A stretch of DNA of 64,000 bases from an uncultured Paracoccaceae bacterium (GCA_947487205.1 CANKVU010000008.1:1-64000), one strand, 5' to 3'; shown: positions 29,203-38,693, counted from the first letter of the stretch. Translations and numbers: made by a program. Notes: generated by a model from the sequence alone, not told the origin.

Positions 29203-30377
29203 AGCCCGGCGCAGACCCGTGCCGCGGCCATCGCGCCGCCGGGCCGGTGAGGGATCCGCAACGCCGCCAGACCCGCCTCGATCACGCCGAGCGCCCCCAG
29301 CACCATGTGGGCATTCACGTGCCCCATGTGGCCGATCCGGAAATGGTCCTCGGGGACATCCATGCCCAGGCCGATCCCGAGGGTCACGCCCCCCTCATCG
29401 GCACACCAGCGGCGCAGCCGTTCCCCGTCGCCCCCGCCGAGGCGCAGCGCCGTGACCGCGTGGCTGCGGCATCCTTCGGGGGCGTTGACCCTCAGCGCAC
29501 CATCCGCGCCCCAGATCTCGGCCGCGGCCCAGACGGCGCGGGCCAGCGTCTCATGGCGCTGCCAGATCGCCGCGAGCCCCTCCTCGGCGATCATGTCCAG
29601 GGCGGCCCGCAGGGCATAGAGATGGTGCGTGGGCGCCGTGCCGCCGAAATGCTGGTAGAACCCTTGGGGCCTGATCCGCGGCGTCCAGTCCCAGTAGGGG
29701 CTGACGCGGTCGAGCCGGCTCCGCGCGGCCTCCGCCCGTTCCCCCACCCAGAGGAACCCGAGCCCCGGCGGGGTCATCAGGCCCTTCTGGCTCGCCGCGA
29801 GGGTCACGTCGACGCCAAGGCGGTCCATCTGGAATGTCTCGCAGCCGAAGCTCGCGATGCAATCGGCCATCAGGAGGGCAGGATGGCCCAGCCCGTCGAG
29901 CACCTCCCGCAGGGCGCCGAGTTCGGACCGGATGCCCGTCGCGGTATCGACATGGACCGTCAGGACCGCGCGGATCCGGTGGTGGGCATCGGCCGCCAGG
30001 TCCCGTTCCACCCGGGTCGGATCGAGGGGCGCGCGACCGCCGAAATCCAGCACCTCCACCTCGGCCCCGAGGGCGCGGGCCACCTCCGCCCAGCCGTGGC
30101 CGAACCGGCCCGTCGCGGGGACGAGCACGCGATCGCCGGGCGCCAGGATATTGGCCAGCGCCGCTTCCCAGATGCCATGCCCGTTGGCGATATAGATCGC
30201 CGCCGGCGCGGTGGTTCCGGCCACCGCCGACAGGTCGCGGACGAGGCCGCCGGTCAGGTCCAGCAAGTCGCCTTCGTAGATGTTGGGGGCGGGGCGCATC
30301 ATCGCGCGGATCACCCGGTCGGGCATGACCGAGGGACCCGGAATGGCAAGGTAGGGGCGACCGTGGGCGAGGCTCAT
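29199..30377 (-). CDS. Class V aminotransferase (alanine/serine-glyoxylate type)
   Basis: A 392-residue PLP enzyme of the alanine-glyoxylate / serine-glyoxylate / 2-aminoethylphosphonate aminotransferase group. YLAIPGPSVMPDRVIRAM is the typical N-terminus, and HVDTATGIRSELGALREVL precedes the ring-binding ADCIASFGCETFQMD. The PLP Lys198 is in LAASQKGLMTPPGLGF, and TPRIRPQGFYQHFGGTAPTH is the substrate-side block. The start at 30377 has only a weak ribosome site. It may serve glyoxylate or photorespiration-like C1 metabolism; which amino donor it uses cannot be read from sequence. It is convergent with the HisC-like gene. Confidence 0.85.
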   Translation of the reverse strand: MSLAHGRPYLAIPGPSVMPDRVIRAMMRPAPNIYEGDLLDLTGGLVRDLSAVAGTTAPAAIYIANGHGIWEAALANILAPGDRVLVPATGRFGHGWAEVARALGAEVEVLDFGGRAPLDPTRVERDLAADAHHRIRAVLTVHVDTATGIRSELGALREVLDGLGHPALLMADCIASFGCETFQMDRLGVDVTLAASQKGLMTPPGLGFLWVGERAEAARSRLDRVSPYWDWTPRIRPQGFYQHFGGTAPTHHLYALRAALDMIAEEGLAAIWQRHETLARAVWAAAEIWGADGALRVNAPEGCRSHAVTALRLGGGDGERLRRWCADEGGVTLGIGLGMDVPEDHFRIGHMGHVNAHMVLGALGVIEAGLAALRIPHRPGGAMAAARVCAGL

Positions 30378-30479
30378 CCGTGTGCCGGTACGCCGGCTTC
30401 GCGCGGCCGTCAACGCCGACCTTGACGGCGGGCGGGCCCGGGTCCACGTCGCCCTTCGAGCCCCAGAAAGGAGCCTCCC

Positions 30480-31223
30480 ATGGCGCGAACCGTTCTGTCC
30501 CTGACCGGCCCCGACCGGATCGATTTCCTGCAAGACCTGGTCACGAACGACATCCGCCAGCCCGGACGCCTGAGCTGGGCGGCATTGCTGACGCCCCAGG
30601 GGAAATACCTCGTGGATTTCTTCGTCGCCCATGACGGCGAGCGGCTGCTGGTCGATGTCGACGCGGATCTTGCCCCCGGCCTCTTGCAGCGGCTGACGCT
30701 TTATCGGCTGCGCCGCAAGGTCGTCATCGAGGAGACGGATCTGACGGTGTCGCGCGGAACCGGCGCGGCACCGGAGGGCGCCCTGCCCGATCCGCGCCAT
30801 CCCGACCTCGGCTGGCGGCGGATCGATGCGGAGGGCACTGAGGACGGCACGGACTGGGACGCGCTGCGGGTCCGCCTGACCGTACCGGAATCGAACGTGG
30901 AACTGGTCCCGGACGCCTGCTATCCGCTCGAGATGGGGTTCGATCGGCTGAACGGCGTCGATTTCCGCAAGGGTTGCTATGTCGGGCAGGAAGTGACCGC
31001 GCGGATGAAGCACAAGACCGAGTTGAAGAAGGGCCTCGTCACCGTCGAGGTGGAGGGGGAGGCTCCGGTCGGCACGCCGGTCGAGGCGGGCGCAAAGGCG
31101 GTCGGCACGCTCTTTACCCAATCGGGCGGCCGCGGACTCGCCTGGCTCCGCTTCGACCGCGCGGGCCGGGCCATGAATGCGGGCCCGGCGACGATCAGCT
31201 GGGACGGTCCGGCCGTGCCGTAG
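30480..31223 (+). CDS. ygfZ: YgfZ/GcvT-like folate-binding Fe-S protein
   Basis: A 247-residue protein of the YgfZ (IBA57-like) family, which uses tetrahydrofolate to help mature or repair certain Fe-S enzymes such as MiaB and radical SAM proteins. The diagnostic motif KGCYVGQEVTARM starts at Lys164, with Cys166. LDFLQDL-like (IDFLQDLVTNDI) and LLTPQGKYLVDFFV are the GcvT-fold opening. The ATG at 30480 follows AGAAAGGAG. It is followed 50 bases later by a kinase gene in the same direction. Confidence 0.93.
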   Translation: MARTVLSLTGPDRIDFLQDLVTNDIRQPGRLSWAALLTPQGKYLVDFFVAHDGERLLVDVDADLAPGLLQRLTLYRLRRKVVIEETDLTVSRGTGAAPEGALPDPRHPDLGWRRIDAEGTEDGTDWDALRVRLTVPESNVELVPDACYPLEMGFDRLNGVDFRKGCYVGQEVTARMKHKTELKKGLVTVEVEGEAPVGTPVEAGAKAVGTLFTQSGGRGLAWLRFDRAGRAMNAGPATISWDGPAVP

Positions 31224-31273
31224 GGGCATCGGGCGGAGCGTGAACCGTTCCAAGGGGACTGCGTTGCCCCACC

Positions 31274-32080
31274 ATGGAACGCTTGCGCGAACGTCTCGAC
31301 TCCGCGCTCGGGGAACCGATTGCGAAGATGGGCGCCCTTTCGGGCGGGGACCTGTCGCAGGTTTATGGGATCACCACCTCGGACGGCCGGACTCTGGTCG
31401 CGAAATTTGGGGGACGGCTCCGCGCCGAGGCACGGATGCTGGAGGCGATCGCCCGTACCGGATGCCCCGCCCCCGAGGTGATCCTGATTGAAGACGACCT
31501 GCTGGTGATGACGCGGCTGGCGGAGGGGCGGCCCGGAACGCGCACGGGATATGCCGAGGCCGGCGCGGCGGTGGCGGAACTGCACGGTGCCACGGCCGAC
31601 CGATACGGCTGGTGCCAGGACCATGCGTTCGGTGGCGTTCCCTGCCCGGCCGCGCCATCGGGGAATTGGGCGCAATTCTGGGCGGAACGGCGCCTTCTGG
31701 CGTGGCCGGAGGCGCTTTCGCCGGACATCGCGCGGCGGCTGGAGCGGCTTGCGCGCGACCTGGCCGGACGGCTGCCCGCCCGGCCGCCGGCCAGCCTTCT
31801 TCATGGCGATTTGTGGTCGGGCAACGTCGTCTTCGACGGCGCCTTCTCGGGACTTATCGATCCGGCCTGCTATCATGGCGACGCCGAGGTTGACCTGGCG
31901 ATGCTGACCCTCTTCGGCCACCCGCCGGCCGCGTTCTGGGACGGGTACGGGCGCTTGGCCGCCGGGTGGGAGGATCGGCGCCCGATCTACCAATTGTGGC
32001 CGGCGCTGGTCCACCTGCGGCTGTTCGGGCCTGGGTATCGCGGGATGGTCGACCGCCTGCTGGACGCGGCGGGCGCCTAG
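31274..32080 (+). CDS. Fructosamine/ketosamine-3-kinase family protein
   Basis: A 268-residue aminoglycoside-phosphotransferase-fold kinase of the fructosamine-3-kinase type, which phosphorylates sugar adducts on lysine so that they fall off (deglycation). The catalytic loop [11 protein letters not shown] starts near residue 177. The metal-binding [17 protein letters not shown] is exact for the family. The N-lobe contains [17 protein letters not shown], with the ATP-binding Lys. The stop codon shares CTAG with the stop of the convergent efp. Confidence 0.88.
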   Translation: MERLRERLDSALGEPIAKMGALSGGDLSQVYGITTSDGRTLVAKFGGRLRAEARMLEAIARTGCPAPEVILIEDDLLVMTRLAEGRPGTRTGYAEAGAAVAELHGATADRYGWCQDHAFGGVPCPAAPSGNWAQFWAERRLLAWPEALSPDIARRLERLARDLAGRLPARPPASLLHGDLWSGNVVFDGAFSGLIDPACYHGDAEVDLAMLTLFGHPPAAFWDGYGRLAAGWEDRRPIYQLWPALVHLRLFGPGYRGMVDRLLDAAGA

Positions 32081-32640
32081 GCGCGCTCGGAATACTCCAT
32101 AGCCGCCGTGTCCACGACGATCTCTTCGTCCTGGCCGACGAACGGGGGGACCATGATCCGGACGCCGTTGTCGAGAACCGCCGGCTTGAACGAGTTGGCC
32201 GCGGTCTGGCCCTTCACCACCGGTTCCGTCTCGACGATGGTGCAGGTCACCTTTTGCGGCAGGGTCGCGTTCAGGGCCTCGTTCTCGTAATACTCGATCT
32301 GGATCGTCATGCCGTCCTGCAGGAACGGACGCCGCTCACCCAGGATCTCGGCCGGAAGTTCGACCTGTTCGAACGTCTCGGCATCCATGAAGACGAGCAT
32401 TCCGTCCTGCTCGTAAAGGAATTGCTGATCCTTCTGTTCCAGGCGCACGCGCTCCACCTTGTCGGCGGACCGGAACCGCTCGTTCAGCTTGGAGCCGTTC
32501 CGCAGGTTGCGCATCTCGACCTGCGCGAACGCGCCGCCCTTGCCGGGCTTGACGTGATCGACCTTGGTTGCGGCCCAGAGGCCGCCGTTATGCTCCAGCA
32601 CGTTGCCGGGGCGGATTTCGTTTCCGTTGATCTTGGGCAT
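32077..32640 (-). CDS. efp: Elongation factor P
   Basis: A 187-residue three-domain translation factor that rescues ribosomes stalled at polyproline. The KOW-like N-domain contains [18 protein letters not shown]; the loop residue Lys34 is the position modified by EpmA in many bacteria. The OB-fold domains follow ([15 protein letters not shown] and [16 protein letters not shown]). The ATG at 32640 begins [14 protein letters not shown], the standard start. Confidence 0.97.
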   Translation of the reverse strand: MPKINGNEIRPGNVLEHNGGLWAATKVDHVKPGKGGAFAQVEMRNLRNGSKLNERFRSADKVERVRLEQKDQQFLYEQDGMLVFMDAETFEQVELPAEILGERRPFLQDGMTIQIEYYENEALNATLPQKVTCTIVETEPVVKGQTAANSFKPAVLDNGVRIMVPPFVGQDEEIVVDTAAMEYSERA

Positions 32641-32853
32641 GTGTCGGGACCGTGACGACCGCTTGATGAGAGATTGTCGAGCCCTATATCTGTCCCTCGG
32701 CGCACACGCAACACGCGCGATGTCGTCTCAAATCCCATCATGCCATGCCCTGCGCGCATAGGTGATATTCCGAGAATTCAGCCCTTCGGACGGCTTCGAG
32801 AGTCCATAAGGGGCGTCACGTCCACCGCCAAGAGCAAGAACAAGGAACGACGA

Positions 32854-33171
32854 ATGGCAGACTTCGTTGATGGAACCGCATTCAACCATGAGCAGGGCAA
32901 CCGGGCGCGCAAGCTTTTCGCCGCCGTGGTGCTGGCAGCTCTGGACGATGCGATCGCCGACGACAAGAAATACGGGAACGGCCCCGATCAGATCGCCCGC
33001 TGGGCCCGTTCGCGCGACGGGCGCGAGGTGTTGACCTGTGCCGGGATCGACCCGAACGAACGCGTCGTATCGGGATTGATGGAATTCGTGAGCAAGGGCG
33101 TGCGGACCTCGGTCGCGCTCAGCCGCGAAGAGAGCGAGCGTCGCAACGCCGCCCAGGCCGAAGCCGCCTGA
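32854..33171 (+). CDS. DUF6280-family small protein
   Basis: A 105-residue protein typical of Rhodobacteraceae. The N-terminal part NHEQGNRARKLFAAVVLAAL and the central IARWARSRDGREVLTCAGID are strongly conserved in the clade. There is no signal peptide. The ATG at 32854 follows AAGGAACG; the longer upstream frame begins inside the efp promoter region. Function is unknown; the 213-base gap to efp must hold both divergent promoters. Confidence 0.85.
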   Translation: MADFVDGTAFNHEQGNRARKLFAAVVLAALDDAIADDKKYGNGPDQIARWARSRDGREVLTCAGIDPNERVVSGLMEFVSKGVRTSVALSREESERRNAAQAEAA

Positions 33172-33203
33172 AGCGCACGCTTACTCACAACTCAAAGGAC
33201 TGG

Positions 33204-33233
33204 CCGACCGCCGTGCCATGCCATGGCGGCCGG
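33204..33233. terminator. Possible bidirectional terminator between convergent genes
   Basis: CCGACCGCC pairs with GGCGGCCGG (one mismatch) across a 12-base loop, between the stops of the DUF6280 gene and the PopZ-like gene. No T tract is present on the plus side. Confidence 0.35.
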
Positions 33234-33235
33234 TC

Positions 33236-33634
33236 CTAGCCGCGCCGCCGTGCCGTCATGGCGCGGGCGACCTCGCGGCGAACGATCTGACGCAGGATCT
33301 CTTGGACTTCGGGTCCGGCCAATTCGTCCCTGACGGCGCGGGCGACGGCATCCCCTACATCGCTTTCCATCTCGCTCGGCCGCGCGCCATGCGCGGGCGG
33401 CGGATCGCGGTCGGGGGCGCCGGATTCGTCCCGATCGTGGTCGTGGGCGATCGAGCGGCCGCGATCGATCGCGGCCTTCAGTGCCGCGATGCGACCATCC
33501 AAGTCCCCGGAGGGGTTGCTTCGGAACCGTGGGTCCGCCAGCCGCAAAGGACCGTTCGCCACCCGGCGGTCACCGGTCAACATCAGCCGATCGCGATCCT
33601 GCAGGGCCTCGTCGTCGTTTGCCGGACCGGGCAC
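33236..33634 (-). CDS. PopZ-like (DUF2497-type) small protein, divergent
   Basis: A 132-residue acidic, low-complexity protein starting at GTG 33634, which has GGGAGG six bases upstream; a TTG at 33691 is less likely. It has DRLMLTGDRRV near the N-terminus, a disordered charged centre rich in Asp/Arg/Pro, and a C-terminal helical end, VQEILRQIVRREVARAMTAR. That layout (short motif, disordered middle, C-terminal oligomerising helices ending in a VRRE-type segment) matches the PopZ-like genes that follow tolC in Rhodobacteraceae. PopZ organises cell poles in Caulobacter. Identity is inferred from position and the end motif. It is the last gene after PIMT and tolC. Confidence 0.5.
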   Translation of the reverse strand: MPGPANDDEALQDRDRLMLTGDRRVANGPLRLADPRFRSNPSGDLDGRIAALKAAIDRGRSIAHDHDRDESGAPDRDPPPAHGARPSEMESDVGDAVARAVRDELAGPEVQEILRQIVRREVARAMTARRRG

Positions 33635-33702
33635 GGAGATCCTCCCACTTGCATCGGCGGCGAGGCTAGCCCCGTCGCGGACACCGTGCAACCGATCTCC
33701 GT

Positions 33703-35127
33703 TCAGCGCCCGATCGATTCGAGGAGCTTGTCGAGCTTGCGGCCCTGCGGAGAGATCCGCGTGGTGGACGGGGCGTCCTTGACCGCCCGGTAATAGGCGT
33801 CGGGATCATATGTCGTGACGCCCAGCCCCAGATGTTCGACCGTCAGCAATCCCATCGCGAAGAGGATTTGGTAGGCCGACCGGATCTCTGCGATCTGTGC
33901 GGAAATGAGGTTCGCGCGGGCGTCGGAAAGATCTTGCTCGGCGTCCAGCACGTCGAGGGTGGTGCGCGCGCCCAGGCTGACTTCCTCCTGCAGGCCGTTA
34001 AAGGCGATGCGCGCCGCCCGCACCTCAAGCTGGCCGGCTTCGATCCGGGCCACGGCCACCGCCCGTTGCGCCCAGGCCTGCGCGACGGATTCGAGCACGT
34101 CGTCGACGGTGACATGAAGGTTGGCGCGGGATTCGTCGCGCCGCGCGAGGGCCTGGCGGATCGCGGAGGACAACGCCCCGCCCTGGTAGATCGGGCCCGT
34201 CATCTGCAAGCCGATCGTGGCGTTTTCGGTATAGTCCTGGTCGACCTGCGCGCTCACGCTGCCCGAGACCTGCGGCCGCCGGGCTGCCTCGGCGCGGAGC
34301 ACGTTCAATCCGGCGATGGTAACGCCGCGCATTTCCCGCAACACAGTCGGATGCGATTGGCGCGCCACGGATTGCGCGGCCGCAAGGCTGGGCGCCGTCG
34401 CGGGCTGCCCGTCGACCGGGGCGAGGTCGCCCGGCTCCTGCCCCACCGCGCGGACATACTGCGCCTGCGCGATCTCCCTATCGCCCAGGGCGGAGGAGAG
34501 AAGCGAACGGGCCGCGGCGAGCTGGCTCTCGGCCAGCGCCACGTCCGTCCGCGTCACCTCGCCCACGTCGAACCGTTCCTGGGAGGCGTCGAGTTCCGCC
34601 GTCAGGAGATCGACGTTCGAGCGCCGAAGGTTGACGAAAGCCTGGGCCTCGCGCACCGCCAGATACGCCGAGACCGCGTCGAACAGGACCTGCTGTTCGA
34701 CCTGAATCAGGGATTGGCGCGTCGCCAGAACCGTCTCCCGGGCGACGTCGATGCCAAGGCGGGTCTGCCCCCCGTCATAGAGCAGCAGGCTGGCGCTGAT
34801 CCCGATGCTGGCCGTATCCTCGTAATCGTCGGAGATCCCAACGATGCTCCGCCCCGTCGCGGGATTGGTCCGGCCGGGCGTATTGTTCGGAAAGACGTAG
34901 GACCTCTGGGCCTGGACCGAGTATTCGATGATGGGGCGAAGCTGCGAGATCGCCTGCGCCACGTCCTCGTCGGCCGCCCGCAGAACGGCGCGGTTCTGCT
35001 CCAGGAGGCCGGAATGCCGGTAGGCCAGCACCAGCGCGTCAGCGAGGGTCTCGGCGCGGGCCGGAAGCGCCGACACGCCAAGCGAAAGAGCCGCGACCGC
35101 GGCCAGGACACCATTGCGCCAGATCAT
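33703..35127 (-). CDS. tolC: TolC-family outer membrane efflux protein
   Basis: A 474-residue outer-membrane channel for type I secretion and efflux systems. A signal peptide ends at about residue 25 (LGVSALPARA). Two repeats of the long alpha-hairpin are visible: the first around ETLADALVLAYRHSGLLEQN to EARDVGEVTR-type segments (RFDVGEVTRTDVALAESQLA), the second around ALARRDESRANLHVTVDDVL to EVSLGARTTLDVLDAEQDLS. The trimer is expected to pair with MFP/ABC or RND partners encoded elsewhere. The start overlaps the PIMT stop (ATGA), so the genes are one transcript. Confidence 0.93.
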   Translation of the reverse strand: MIWRNGVLAAVAALSLGVSALPARAETLADALVLAYRHSGLLEQNRAVLRAADEDVAQAISQLRPIIEYSVQAQRSYVFPNNTPGRTNPATGRSIVGISDDYEDTASIGISASLLLYDGGQTRLGIDVARETVLATRQSLIQVEQQVLFDAVSAYLAVREAQAFVNLRRSNVDLLTAELDASQERFDVGEVTRTDVALAESQLAAARSLLSSALGDREIAQAQYVRAVGQEPGDLAPVDGQPATAPSLAAAQSVARQSHPTVLREMRGVTIAGLNVLRAEAARRPQVSGSVSAQVDQDYTENATIGLQMTGPIYQGGALSSAIRQALARRDESRANLHVTVDDVLESVAQAWAQRAVAVARIEAGQLEVRAARIAFNGLQEEVSLGARTTLDVLDAEQDLSDARANLISAQIAEIRSAYQILFAMGLLTVEHLGLGVTTYDPDAYYRAVKDAPSTTRISPQGRKLDKLLESIGR

Positions 35128-35777
35128 AGGGAGAATTCCGCCTTCTTCTCGAAGCCGGGCAGGACCGGCGCTGATGCGTTGAAGGCGAACCGCCAGTTAA
35201 TGCGGCCGTCCGCCTTGATACCGAGCTTGCACGTTCCGAGACCGTCCTCCCAGAAGATGCAGGCGATGCGCCCGCCCTCGGCCAGCTGGTCCGCGATGGC
35301 GTCGGGCAACCGCTCGATCGCGCCTTGGAGGGCAATCGCATCATAGGGGCCGTGTTCCGGCGCGCCGTCCGCCATGTCGCCGAGCTGAACGGCGGCATTA
35401 TCGATGCCCACATCGGCGAGGGCGGCCTCTGCCTCGGAGACCAGGGGCTCGTCGGGCTCCACCGCGACCACCGCCTGTGCCAGATGCGCGAGCACCGCCG
35501 TGGAATAGCCGAAGCCGGGGCCCAGATCGAGCACCAGGTCCTGCGGACCCACGGCCAGGATGTTCAGCATCTTGCCCAGGGTGCGCGGCTCGAGGATCAC
35601 CCGACCGGGGCCGATGGGCAGGTTCTCCCCCAGATAGGCCGCCTCGCGAAGGCGGGTCGGAACGAACCTTTCCCGCGGGATCGACAGCATGGCTTCGATG
35701 ATCGGGAACAGGGTGACGTCCGACGGGCGGACCTGGGTGTCGACCATGATACGTCGACGCTTGGCATACTCGGTCAT
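35124..35777 (-). CDS. Protein-L-isoaspartate O-methyltransferase-like protein
   Basis: A 217-residue SAM-dependent methyltransferase of the PIMT family found before tolC in many alphaproteobacteria. The N-terminus MTEYAKRRRIMVDTQVRPSD and AMLSIPRERFVP are family-typical. The SAM motif VLDLGPGFGYSTAVLAHL has the usual DxGxGxG pattern, and VVAVEPDEPLV follows. True PIMT enzymes repair isoaspartyl residues, but this clade may have another role, since the linkage to tolC is strict. The chosen start lacks a Shine-Dalgarno; ATG 35822 is an alternative. Confidence 0.83.
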   Translation of the reverse strand: MTEYAKRRRIMVDTQVRPSDVTLFPIIEAMLSIPRERFVPTRLREAAYLGENLPIGPGRVILEPRTLGKMLNILAVGPQDLVLDLGPGFGYSTAVLAHLAQAVVAVEPDEPLVSEAEAALADVGIDNAAVQLGDMADGAPEHGPYDAIALQGAIERLPDAIADQLAEGGRIACIFWEDGLGTCKLGIKADGRINWRFAFNASAPVLPGFEKKAEFSL

Positions 35778-35908
35778 CGGAGGATGGAACCCTGGCAAGT
35801 CGTGTTCCCACTGCCTTGCCATATCCGTACCGGGCGGGCAACGCCGCCGACGCCGCCCCGCCGCGCGCCAGTGCGCCCGGACCACATGCCCGGGCGCACG
35901 AGTTCCGG

Positions 35909-37009
35909 TCAGATCGTCCGTTCGTCGGGCAGGAACGGATAATCGATGTAGCCGGTTTCGTCGCCGCCGTAGAACGTATCGGGGTCCTGCGGGTTGAGGT
36001 CGGCGCCGACCCGGAAACGTTCCGGCAGGTCGGGATTGGCGATGAAGGGCCGCCCGAACGCGACCGCGTCGCAATGACCCGACGCCAGCGTCTCGACGGC
36101 GCGGTCGGCCGTGAAGCCGCCATTGGAGATGTAGACACCCTCGTAACCGGCGCGCAGGCGCTTCAGCAGGTCGATTTCGGCATCGGTTGTGTCGGTGCCG
36201 TAGAATTCCTCCACCACGTGGAGATAGGCCAGCCGCGCCTCCGAGATCATGCTGTAGACGGCCGTGAACAGCGTCTCGCGATCACTGTCGTCGATGTCGT
36301 TGGCCTGCCCGAGCGGAGAAAGGCGGATGCCGATCCGCTCGCGCGGCCATACCGTCGCGACGGCGTCGATGACCTCCTGCACGAAGCGCAGGCGGTTCTC
36401 CACCGGGCCGCCGTATTGGTCGTCGCGGCGGTTGGTCTTGTCCTGCAGGAACTGGTCGAGAAGGTAGCCGTTCGCGGAATGGATCTCGACCCCGTCGAAC
36501 CCAGCGTCGCGCGCGCGCTCGGCGCCCTGGCGGAACGCCTCGACGGCCTCTCGGATCTCCTCGTGCGTCATCTCGTGCGGTTCGGAGCAATCGGTGAACC
36601 CGTCGGCGGTGAAGGTCTTCTGGTCGGCGCGGATGGCCGAGGGCGCCTGCGGCGTCTCCCCCTCGGGCAGGAGCGAAACGTGGCTGATCCGGCCGACATG
36701 CCAGAGCTGCAGGAAGATGCGGCCGCCCCGCGCATGGACGGCATCGGTGATCTTGCGCCAGGCGGCGACATGATCGTCGGAATGGATGCCGGGCGTGTCG
36801 AGATACCCCTTGCCGCGCGGCGTGACCTGGGTCGCCTCGCTGATGATCAGCCCGGCCGAGGCCCGCTGGGCGTAATAGGTCTGCGCGGTCTTCCACGGCG
36901 TGCCGTCGGAATGTGCGCGGTTGCGCGTCAGCGGCGCCATGAGCACGCGGTTGGGCAAGTCCAGCGCCCCAAGCATGACGGGGGTGAACAGGCGCGACGG
37001 ATCTGTCAT
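35909..37009 (-). CDS. Old Yellow Enzyme family alkene reductase
   Basis: A 366-residue FMN- and NAD(P)H-dependent ene-reductase of the NemA/XenB type. FTPVMLGALDLPNRVLMAPLTRNRA is seen at the N-terminus (split as in the family). The HxxN pair that binds the carbonyl of the substrate lies in GVEIHSANGYLLDQFLQ, with QYGGPVENRLRF following. The phosphate-binding end is AVAFGRPFIANPDLPERF. The ATG at 37009 follows AGGAGATATCC. It likely detoxifies electrophilic alkenes or nitro compounds. It stands alone, divergent from the transglutaminase-like gene. Confidence 0.92.
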   Translation of the reverse strand: MTDPSRLFTPVMLGALDLPNRVLMAPLTRNRAHSDGTPWKTAQTYYAQRASAGLIISEATQVTPRGKGYLDTPGIHSDDHVAAWRKITDAVHARGGRIFLQLWHVGRISHVSLLPEGETPQAPSAIRADQKTFTADGFTDCSEPHEMTHEEIREAVEAFRQGAERARDAGFDGVEIHSANGYLLDQFLQDKTNRRDDQYGGPVENRLRFVQEVIDAVATVWPRERIGIRLSPLGQANDIDDSDRETLFTAVYSMISEARLAYLHVVEEFYGTDTTDAEIDLLKRLRAGYEGVYISNGGFTADRAVETLASGHCDAVAFGRPFIANPDLPERFRVGADLNPQDPDTFYGGDETGYIDYPFLPDERTI

Positions 37010-37132
37010 GGATATCTCCTGGAATTCGAACACGAGCAGAACCGGGCGAGACGCTCGCGCGTTCCCGCGATGGATCGTCCGCTGACGCACAGACGCTGTT
37101 CACCGCCCCGACCCGCATCCGAAAGGCCGTCC

Positions 37133-37912
37133 ATGAAATTGAAGATCCAGGCCGAGCTCGATTACGCGCTCGAAACCCGTACCGATATCCTCCTCCAGAT
37201 CGAAACCGCCACCCTGCCGGAACAGACGGTGCTCTCCGAGACGTTCGACGCCGGATCGACCACCTATCTTGCCCGGATCAGCTCCGAAGATGCGATCGGC
37301 ACGCGGGTCTGGCTGTCCTGCGATGACCGCCTGAGTTGCCGGTACAGCGCCGAGGTGGAAATCACGCGATCGCGCGAGGACATCTCTCGTATGCCTGCCG
37401 ATCTCGTCCATACGCTGCCGCACGAGGCGGTCCGGTATCTGATGGCGTCGCGCTATTGCCCCTCCGACGAGTTCCAGAGTTTCGTCGCGGCGGAGTTCGG
37501 CCATGTCAGCGGCGGCGCCGCCATCCGCGAGATGTCGGACTGGATCGAGTCGAGCTTCATCTATTCCCCGGGCGCGTCGGGGCCGAGCACGACCGCGCTC
37601 GAGACGTTCGTCCAGAGGCGGGGAATTTGCCGCGACTTCGCCCATGTCCTGATCACGCTCGCACGCGCGATGGGCGTGCCGGCGCGCATGGTCAGCTGCT
37701 ACGGCCCCGACGTGCGGCCGCAGGATTTCCATGCCGTGGCGCAGGTGTGGCTGGGCGGGCGCTGGCACCTGGTCGATCCGAGCGGCATGGCCGCGCCGGA
37801 TCGGATCGCCATCGTCGGCGTCGGCCGCGACGCGGCCGATATCGCCTTCATGACGAGTTACGGCTGGGCGACGATGAAGCGTCAGGTCGTGACGGTCGAG
37901 GAGGTCGGCTGA
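37133..37912 (+). CDS. Transglutaminase-like cysteine protease family protein
   Basis: A 259-residue protein with an N-terminal beta domain (MKLKIQAELDYALETRTDIL) and a transglutaminase-like core. The expected Cys-His-Asp triad is visible as RRGICRDFAHVLITLARAMG (Cys), FHAVAQVWLGGRWHLVDPSG (His and Asp). A conserved VPARMVSCYGPDV precedes the His. There is no signal peptide, so it is cytoplasmic. Members of this group often sit beside peptidase or alpha-E domain genes, but none are adjacent here. Target and reaction (peptidase or acyl transfer) are unknown. Confidence 0.87.
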   Translation: MKLKIQAELDYALETRTDILLQIETATLPEQTVLSETFDAGSTTYLARISSEDAIGTRVWLSCDDRLSCRYSAEVEITRSREDISRMPADLVHTLPHEAVRYLMASRYCPSDEFQSFVAAEFGHVSGGAAIREMSDWIESSFIYSPGASGPSTTALETFVQRRGICRDFAHVLITLARAMGVPARMVSCYGPDVRPQDFHAVAQVWLGGRWHLVDPSGMAAPDRIAIVGVGRDAADIAFMTSYGWATMKRQVVTVEEVG

Positions 37913-37916
37913 CCGC

Positions 37917-38693
37917 TCACCGTCCCTCGTAGCGGGCCGGCCGCTTTTCCAAAAAGGCGATCACGCCCTCGCGGAAATCGCGCGTCCGGCCCAACCGGCC
38001 CTGTACCTGAGCCTCCAGCGCGAGCTGGGCGTCGAGATCGTTCGCGAAGCTGCGGCGCAGCGTATCCTTGACGCCGCGGTACGCCTCGGTCGGACCGGCG
38101 GCCAGTTTCACGGCGCGGGCGCGCCAATGGGCATCGAATTCGGCATCCGGAACCGCTTCCCATATCATGCCCCATTCCGCCGCCTGCCGGGCGGAGACCG
38201 GTTCGGCAAAAAGCGCCGCGCCCATGGCCCTGGCGAGCCCCACCTGCCGCGGCAGCCAGTAGGTACCGCCCGCGTCCGGAATGAGGCCGATCCGGGTGAA
38301 GGCTTGAAGGAAGACCGCGCGTTCGGCCGCGATCACCACGTCGGCACACAAGGCGAGGTTGGCCCCCGCTCCGGCCGCGGCGCCGCCAACCGCGGCGATT
38401 GTGGGAACGGGACTGTCCGTGATCGCCTTGAGGAGAGGCACGTATTCGTCCCGAAGCACGCGCTCCAGGTCGATATCGGCGGCGGTCGCCCCATCCGACA
38501 GGTCCTGCCCGCTGCAGAACGCGTCCCCGGCCCCGGTCATGACGAGGACCCGCGCCTCCTGCCCCGCGGCCTTCACCGCGTGGAGGAGTTCGGCCCGCAT
38601 CTGGCCGTTCAGCGCGTTGCGCCGATCGCTGCGATCCAGCGTGATCACGCAGACATCGTCACGCACGACGTAGCGGATGGTTTCGTATTTCAT
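37917..38693 (-). CDS. paaG: Enoyl-CoA hydratase/isomerase (PaaG-like)
   Basis: A 258-residue crotonase-fold enzyme resembling 2-(1,2-epoxy-1,2-dihydrophenyl)acetyl-CoA isomerase. The first oxyanion-hole strand is GAGDAFCSGQDLSDG and the second AAVGGAAAGAGANLALCADV. The active-site acid region is FTRIGLIPDAGGTYWLPRQVG, with Asp at the usual isomerase position. The start at 38693 follows GGAGG. Other phenylacetate genes are absent, so it may serve fatty-acid or other CoA thioester catabolism; placement after ccmH is common in relatives. The paaG name is by similarity only. Confidence 0.8.
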   Translation of the reverse strand: MKYETIRYVVRDDVCVITLDRSDRRNALNGQMRAELLHAVKAAGQEARVLVMTGAGDAFCSGQDLSDGATAADIDLERVLRDEYVPLLKAITDSPVPTIAAVGGAAAGAGANLALCADVVIAAERAVFLQAFTRIGLIPDAGGTYWLPRQVGLARAMGAALFAEPVSARQAAEWGMIWEAVPDAEFDAHWRARAVKLAAGPTEAYRGVKDTLRRSFANDLDAQLALEAQVQGRLGRTRDFREGVIAFLEKRPARYEGR

